Assembly: GCA_002414205.1 (NCBI GenBank)
Contig: DHYQ01000025.1
Span: 8,016-17,744, forward strand
Direction of reading: 5' to 3'
Length of the DNA stretch: 9,729 nucleotides
Source: Gallionellaceae bacterium UBA5126
GTDB lineage: Bacteria > Pseudomonadota > Gammaproteobacteria > Burkholderiales > Gallionellaceae
Shown here piece after piece: positions 7,026-9,729 of this stretch (the stretch's first letter is position 1; each line of letters starts with the position of its first letter). The notes beneath the pieces were generated by a model. The model did no database searches and was not told the origin of the DNA. It saw nothing but the letters and a program-made list of their open reading frames with translations. The translations under genes were made by a program, and so were the position numbers.

Positions 7026-7052
7026 AAAAAAAACCCCGCCTAGGCGGGGTTT
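7026..7052 (-). terminator. Intrinsic terminator of the lipoprotein gene
   Basis: The near-perfect palindrome AAACCCCGCC-TA-GGCGGGGTTT (7031-7052) has a long A-run at 7026-7033, which reads as a U-tract in the - strand transcript, and it lies 32 bp beyond the lipoprotein stop codon. More A/T-rich sequence follows. It separates the lipoprotein gene from the barrel gene downstream. The region 6921-7025 holds the upstream sequence of the barrel gene, including a GAGCGCTC palindrome at 6962-6969; I could not assign a convincing -35/-10 pair. Confidence 0.88.
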
Positions 7053-7084
7053 GCAACTTTGCTGTTAGCTCGTTGCGACAAAAA

Positions 7085-7315
7085 TTACTTCTTGTCAGCA
7101 GGAGCGGCAGCAGCGCCGGAAGCGGCTTCAGCAGCAGCAGGAGCGGAAGCAGCAGCAGCGCCGGAAGCAGCGTCAGCAGCAGCAGGAGCGGAAGCAGCAG
7201 CGGAAGCAGGTGCTTCAACCACGGCTGGAGCAGGAGCGGCTGTTTCAGCAGGCTTTTCGCCACAAGCAGTCAGAGCCAGAGCCAGCATTGCAACAACGAG
7301 TGCGGATTTCTTCAT
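7085..7315 (-). CDS. Small Ala/Pro-rich lipoprotein (76 aa)
   Basis: The protein begins MKKSALVVAMLALALTAC with a lipobox LTAC, so Cys18 should be lipidated and the signal peptide removed by signal peptidase II. Gly at +2 argues for the outer membrane. The mature part (about 59 residues) is low-complexity Ala/Pro/Ser/Glu with a charged end (ADKK). It contains two near-identical 15-residue units, ASAPAAADAASGAAA and the same with E for D. No enzymatic domain is visible and the function is unknown; a structural or cell-wall-spanning role is only a guess. The ATG at 7315 has AAGGA 6 nt upstream. The in-frame ATG at 7321 directly abuts that site and is less likely. The gene has its own terminator. 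Confidence 0.82.
   Translation of the reverse strand: MKKSALVVAMLALALTACGEKPAETAAPAPAVVEAPASAAASAPAAADAASGAAAASAPAAAEAASGAAAAPADKK
7108..7197 (-). repeat. Tandem 45-bp duplication inside the lipoprotein gene
   Basis: Two adjacent 45-bp units (about 7108-7152 and 7153-7197) differ at two positions that I can see (7124 against 7169, and 7127 against 7172). They encode the two 15-residue Ala-rich units. Being in frame and rich in GCAGCA triplets, the tract could change copy number by slippage. Confidence 0.7.
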
Positions 7316-7360
7316 TTTCATTCCTTGAAGTAAGTTAGTATTAAGTTAAGATAGCTTTGC

Positions 7361-7387
7361 TTGGTTTAGGCGTGATGCCTTAACCAA
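7361..7387 (-). other. Imperfect inverted repeat in the lipoprotein leader
   Basis: TTGGTTTAGGC (7361-7371) and GCCTTAACCAA (7377-7387) pair with one mismatch around a 5-nt loop, about 45 bp upstream of the start codon. It would be a hairpin near the 5' end of the mRNA or an operator. Confidence 0.4.
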
Positions 7388-7396
7388 AGACGCGCC

Positions 7397-7402
7397 ATTC
7401 TA
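7397..7402 (-). promoter_or_regulatory. Candidate -10 box of the lipoprotein gene
   Basis: On the - strand this reads TAGAAT, a 5/6 match to TATAAT, and would start transcription near 7390, just before the leader hairpin. No good -35 is seen at 16-18 bp, so the call is weak. Confidence 0.3.
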
Positions 7403-7454
7403 CCAGTGTCGGAAAGAAAATCTAGTGTGCTGGGGAGTTTTTTTGTGTTTCTAG

Positions 7455-7946
7455 CTACAGTCGGAATTCGCTGGCATGGCCGACTTTTTTGGACGCACTC
7501 CACAAGTCCATAAAGTAGCTCTGATAGTGGCGACCGTTTGCGTTGTCTTGTCGTTCCAATACCCCTTGAGGCTGATCAAAGTGAAAGCGGCGTACACAGT
7601 GTGTGCCATCCGCTACCGCAAATGGGGTGGCAATATGTCGCAGAGTTTGCGGCAACTGATACAAAGACATTTGGCTGCCAAAGTGCTGTAGCAAACTCAA
7701 GATGCGTGGACAGTGTTGTAACACGTAGCTGGCATCTTGAACCAACAAGTAGAGCCGATTGGCTGGATTAGACAGCAGGAAGGCACGCAACTGGTCATGG
7801 TAGGCCAAGCTATTGAACCCCAAACTGTCAAAATTTTTGTCGAACACGCAGAGGGTGTGTTGTGCCAGTCCACAGACCTGCGCCAGGGCGGTGGCGTAAT
7901 CGGACAGGCGATCGAAGGTCTGGATGTTGGGGTTGTCTTCAGTCAT
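7455..7946 (-). CDS. Conserved protein of unknown function, coupled to roxA (163 aa)
   Basis: I cannot assign a function. The protein is soluble, with no signal peptide or membrane segment. It has an N-terminal segment about residues 10-60 with LCVFDKNFDSLGFNSLAYHDQLRAFL, a middle segment RLYLLVQDASYVLQHCPRIL (64-83) and a C-terminal segment with VRRFHFDQPQG (118-128) and SYFMDLW (143-149). This pattern reminds me of a proteobacterial domain (DUF7931) also found after GNAT acetyltransferase domains. The arrangement is loosely like a degenerate phospholipase-D-type fold, but no HxKxxxxD motif is present. The start is well supported: ATG at 7946 is one base past the roxA stop, with GGAGG (7953-7957) inside the end of roxA and a 6-nt spacer. 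Co-translation with roxA is therefore likely. No terminator hairpin is seen after its stop. Confidence 0.75.
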   Translation of the reverse strand: MTEDNPNIQTFDRLSDYATALAQVCGLAQHTLCVFDKNFDSLGFNSLAYHDQLRAFLLSNPANRLYLLVQDASYVLQHCPRILSLLQHFGSQMSLYQLPQTLRHIATPFAVADGTHCVRRFHFDQPQGVLERQDNANGRHYQSYFMDLWSASKKVGHASEFRL

Positions 7947-7947
7947 G

Positions 7948-9072
7948 TCATGCCTCCAGCAGTAGGTAGCCGTCTAGATACCATTCATATAACGCAGCCG
8001 TCACGGTGGCCGGATATTGTCCGGCGGATAGATGCCGTTGATCTGCCAGCGACAACAGGCAAGCATAATCAGCAGGCGTCAGTGGATAGGCTTCACCATT
8101 GACAAATAAAGTGTCGTCCCGAGCCAGCATCTGGGTTTTCAAATTCAGCACCACGCCGTGCTTTTTCAGGGCGGTGGTAAATTTTTTATCGCTCAGTGCC
8201 GGTTCTGGCGGATCAAAATAAATATGTGGCTTGGGTTCGCTCAAATAGCAGCCGAGGAAATTGGCGATGTCCTCCTTGTCCCACTGGACGCGGGCAATGG
8301 CGTTGCCGACTTTCTCCAGCATGGCATCACTGATTTCGGCGGGGTGTGTCTGCGCGCACAGATCCGGGTCGGTATAGACCCCATCCACGCTAATGCGGTC
8401 TTGCAGATAGACCAGAAACTGTTCAGCCAACTCCTGATGCGTCGGGGTACGGAAGCCGATGGAGTAGGTCATGCAGTCATCTTCGGCGATGCCGTTGTGC
8501 GCGCAGTGTGGTGGCAGATACAGCATGTCACCAGGTTCCAGGATCCATTCCTGCTCCACCTGGAAATTTTTCAGGATGCGCAACGGTGCGCCTTCAATCA
8601 AGGTGTGATCGGATTGGGTGGAAATCTGCCAGCGGCGATGACCGTAGCCTTGCAGCAGAAACACATCATACGCATCGAAATGTGGCCCGACACCACCGCC
8701 CTTGGGCGCAAAGCTGACCATCAAATCATCCAGCCGGGCATGCGGGATAAAGTTGAATTGGCGCAGCAAGTCAGTTCCTTCTGGCAGAGAGTGATTCACG
8801 CCCTGCACCAGCACCGACCACAGTTTTTTGCCGAAATGGGCAAAATCCCGCTTCTCGAACGGTGAATGTTGCAAGGTGAATTGGCCACGCGACTGGGTGA
8901 CAATGCGCGCCTGCACATCCGGGTCGCACGCCAGATCAATCAGGGCTTGCGGATCAAGCAAACCCGCAAAGCCGGGCACGGCCTGACGGATCAACAAGGG
9001 TTTTTTCTGCCAATAATCGCGTAAAAATTCAGCGACGCTTAAATTGCCTAGGAGGGGGAGTGGAGTATTCAT
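7948..9072 (-). CDS. roxA: RoxA/YcfD-like ribosomal protein arginine hydroxylase (cupin, JmjC fold)
   Basis: A 2-oxoglutarate/Fe(II) oxygenase of 374 aa; the E. coli protein (YcfD/RoxA, 373 aa) hydroxylates an arginine of ribosomal protein L16. Iron ligands are visible as HxD (His131, Asp133 in GPHFDAYDVF) and a distal His192 (PPHCAHNG). Arg146 in GHRRW aligns with the 2-oxoglutarate-binding Arg of YcfD. The N-terminus (SVAEFLRDYWQKKPLLIRQ) matches the family's WQK(R/K)P motif. The C-terminal part (about 215-374) fits the dimerisation and winged-helix regions. I chose ATG 9072: the frame continues upstream, but a TATAAT box lies there and the family begins at this Met. It is the first gene of a two-gene operon and is divergent from slyD. 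The L16 substrate is inferred from the family. Confidence 0.92.
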   Translation of the reverse strand: MNTPLPLLGNLSVAEFLRDYWQKKPLLIRQAVPGFAGLLDPQALIDLACDPDVQARIVTQSRGQFTLQHSPFEKRDFAHFGKKLWSVLVQGVNHSLPEGTDLLRQFNFIPHARLDDLMVSFAPKGGGVGPHFDAYDVFLLQGYGHRRWQISTQSDHTLIEGAPLRILKNFQVEQEWILEPGDMLYLPPHCAHNGIAEDDCMTYSIGFRTPTHQELAEQFLVYLQDRISVDGVYTDPDLCAQTHPAEISDAMLEKVGNAIARVQWDKEDIANFLGCYLSEPKPHIYFDPPEPALSDKKFTTALKKHGVVLNLKTQMLARDDTLFVNGEAYPLTPADYACLLSLADQRHLSAGQYPATVTAALYEWYLDGYLLLEA

Positions 9073-9079
9073 GGCGCGG

Positions 9080-9085
9080 ATTATA
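9080..9085 (-). promoter_or_regulatory. -10 box directly upstream of the roxA start codon
   Basis: On the - strand this reads TATAAT, a perfect consensus, with only seven bases (CCGCGCC) before the ATG. Transcription would begin at or next to the start codon. No Shine-Dalgarno precedes the ATG. The -35 region is poor (TGTTCA at 18 bp). Confidence 0.5.
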
Positions 9086-9214
9086 TCGCCGCGTTGCGCC
9101 GAATGAACACCCGGAAAATAATTCGTGCCGCAAGATAAAAGCATTTAGAATGCCGGGCGGCGGCGACCTGTATGGTATAGGTTGTTTGTATTTACCTGGA
9201 TTGAAGGAATTGAA

Positions 9215-9697
9215 ATGAAAGTTGTTAAAGATACCGTCGTGTCCCTGCGCTACGAATTGTTCGACGTTGAGGGTGCATTGCTGGAAAAAGTAGAAGATCC
9301 TATCAGCTACCTGCACGGCGGCTACGACGGGATTTTCCCGTTGGTGGAAGAAGCCTTGCATGAAAAATCCGCAGGTGATGCGGTGGTCGTGACACTGACA
9401 CCGGAAGATGGCTTTGGCGAATACGACCATAACTTGGTCGAAGTCGAGCCACGCAGCGCATTCCCCAAGGAACTGGAAGTGGGCATGCAGTTTGAGGGTG
9501 CGCCTGAAGAAGCCGACGAAGACGACTTCCTGCTCTACACCGTGGTAGACATCACTGATGACGAAGTGACAGTCGATGGCAATCATCCGCTGGCAGGCAA
9601 GACGCTGGTCTTCAAGTGCACCATCGCGGGTGTGCGCGCCGCGACAGCGGAAGAGCTGGATCACGGTCATCCACATGACGACGGCACAAGCTGCTAA
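9215..9697 (+). CDS. slyD: SlyD-like FKBP-type peptidyl-prolyl isomerase (160 aa)
   Basis: Catalyses cis-trans isomerisation of prolyl bonds and acts as a chaperone in the cytoplasm; SlyD homologues also bind nickel and assist hydrogenase maturation. The N-terminus MKVVKDTVVSLRYEL is close to the SlyD consensus. The FKBP halves are about residues 1-69 and 127-150, and the insert-in-flap chaperone domain (about 70-125) carries an acidic run, EEADEDD. DGNHPLAGK at 121-129 is a hallmark. The tail HGHPHDDGTSC is short, with three His and one Cys, against the long His/Cys-rich tail of E. coli SlyD, so metal binding may be weaker. The ATG at 9215 has AAGGA 6 nt upstream; an in-frame TTG at 9182 lacks this and is not the start. 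Neighbouring roxA is divergent. No clear terminator is visible in the 32 bases left. Confidence 0.9.
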   Translation: MKVVKDTVVSLRYELFDVEGALLEKVEDPISYLHGGYDGIFPLVEEALHEKSAGDAVVVTLTPEDGFGEYDHNLVEVEPRSAFPKELEVGMQFEGAPEEADEDDFLLYTVVDITDDEVTVDGNHPLAGKTLVFKCTIAGVRAATAEELDHGHPHDDGTSC

Positions 9698-9729
9698 TCG
9701 CTGACCGGCGATAAAAGCAAACAGGCACC

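Noticed and set aside
7006..7263. A poly-leucine 85-residue frame on the - strand over the lipoprotein gene
   Set aside because: It is the alternate reading of the GCAGCA repeat tract, and the overlapping frame has a proper lipobox and ribosome site.
8158..8865. A 235-residue + strand frame opposite roxA
   Set aside because: It is antisense to conserved active-site coding sequence and has no domain or ribosome site.
9029..9676. A 215-residue - strand frame across slyD and the start of roxA
   Set aside because: It is antisense to slyD and crosses the divergent promoter region; no homology is recognisable.

Overview
The window looks like ordinary chromosome from a Gram-negative proteobacterium, most likely a betaproteobacterium. 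The HrpA, RoxA and SlyD homologues, the outer-membrane barrel and the signal-peptide style all fit that, but the order is inference from protein character alone. Coding density is high and there is no rRNA, tRNA, CRISPR array, transposase or phage gene. The hrpA part is visibly GC-rich, while about 3440-3870 is clearly more AT-rich.

Left part (1-3440): the 3' four-fifths of an hrpA-type DEAH RNA helicase gene (its N-terminus lies outside the window) ends in a hairpin. After it comes a gene-free stretch of about 220 bp with a good-looking promoter that faces no gene and a pair of palindromic units in inverted orientation. Middle-left (3440-5310): a small XRE-type repressor gene (- strand) is divergent from a PAS-PAS-GGDEF diguanylate cyclase gene (+). 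The 171 bp between them holds three inverted repeats that could be operators or leader hairpins. The cyclase gene is followed by an 89-bp segment bounded by 11-bp inverted repeats and then a strong bidirectional terminator.

Middle-right (5396-7460): a ten-helix EamA/DMT exporter (+) converges on an outer-membrane beta-barrel gene (-) with one shared terminator. Upstream of the barrel gene is a small Ala/Pro-rich lipoprotein gene (-) with its own terminator and an internal 45-bp duplication. Right part (7455-9729): a two-gene - strand operon has roxA (ribosomal-protein arginine hydroxylase, cupin/JmjC) followed after 1 bp by a conserved protein of unknown function. It is divergent from slyD (FKBP-type prolyl isomerase and metallochaperone). 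RoxA and SlyD both act on translation products or protein maturation, but nothing in the sequence shows they work together.

I found no clearly new multi-gene system. The observations most worth checking are the family of intergenic palindromes sharing a GCGCAGC core, the probably leaderless roxA transcript, the AT-rich regulator/cyclase pair with its palindromic control region, and the unknown gene coupled to roxA.
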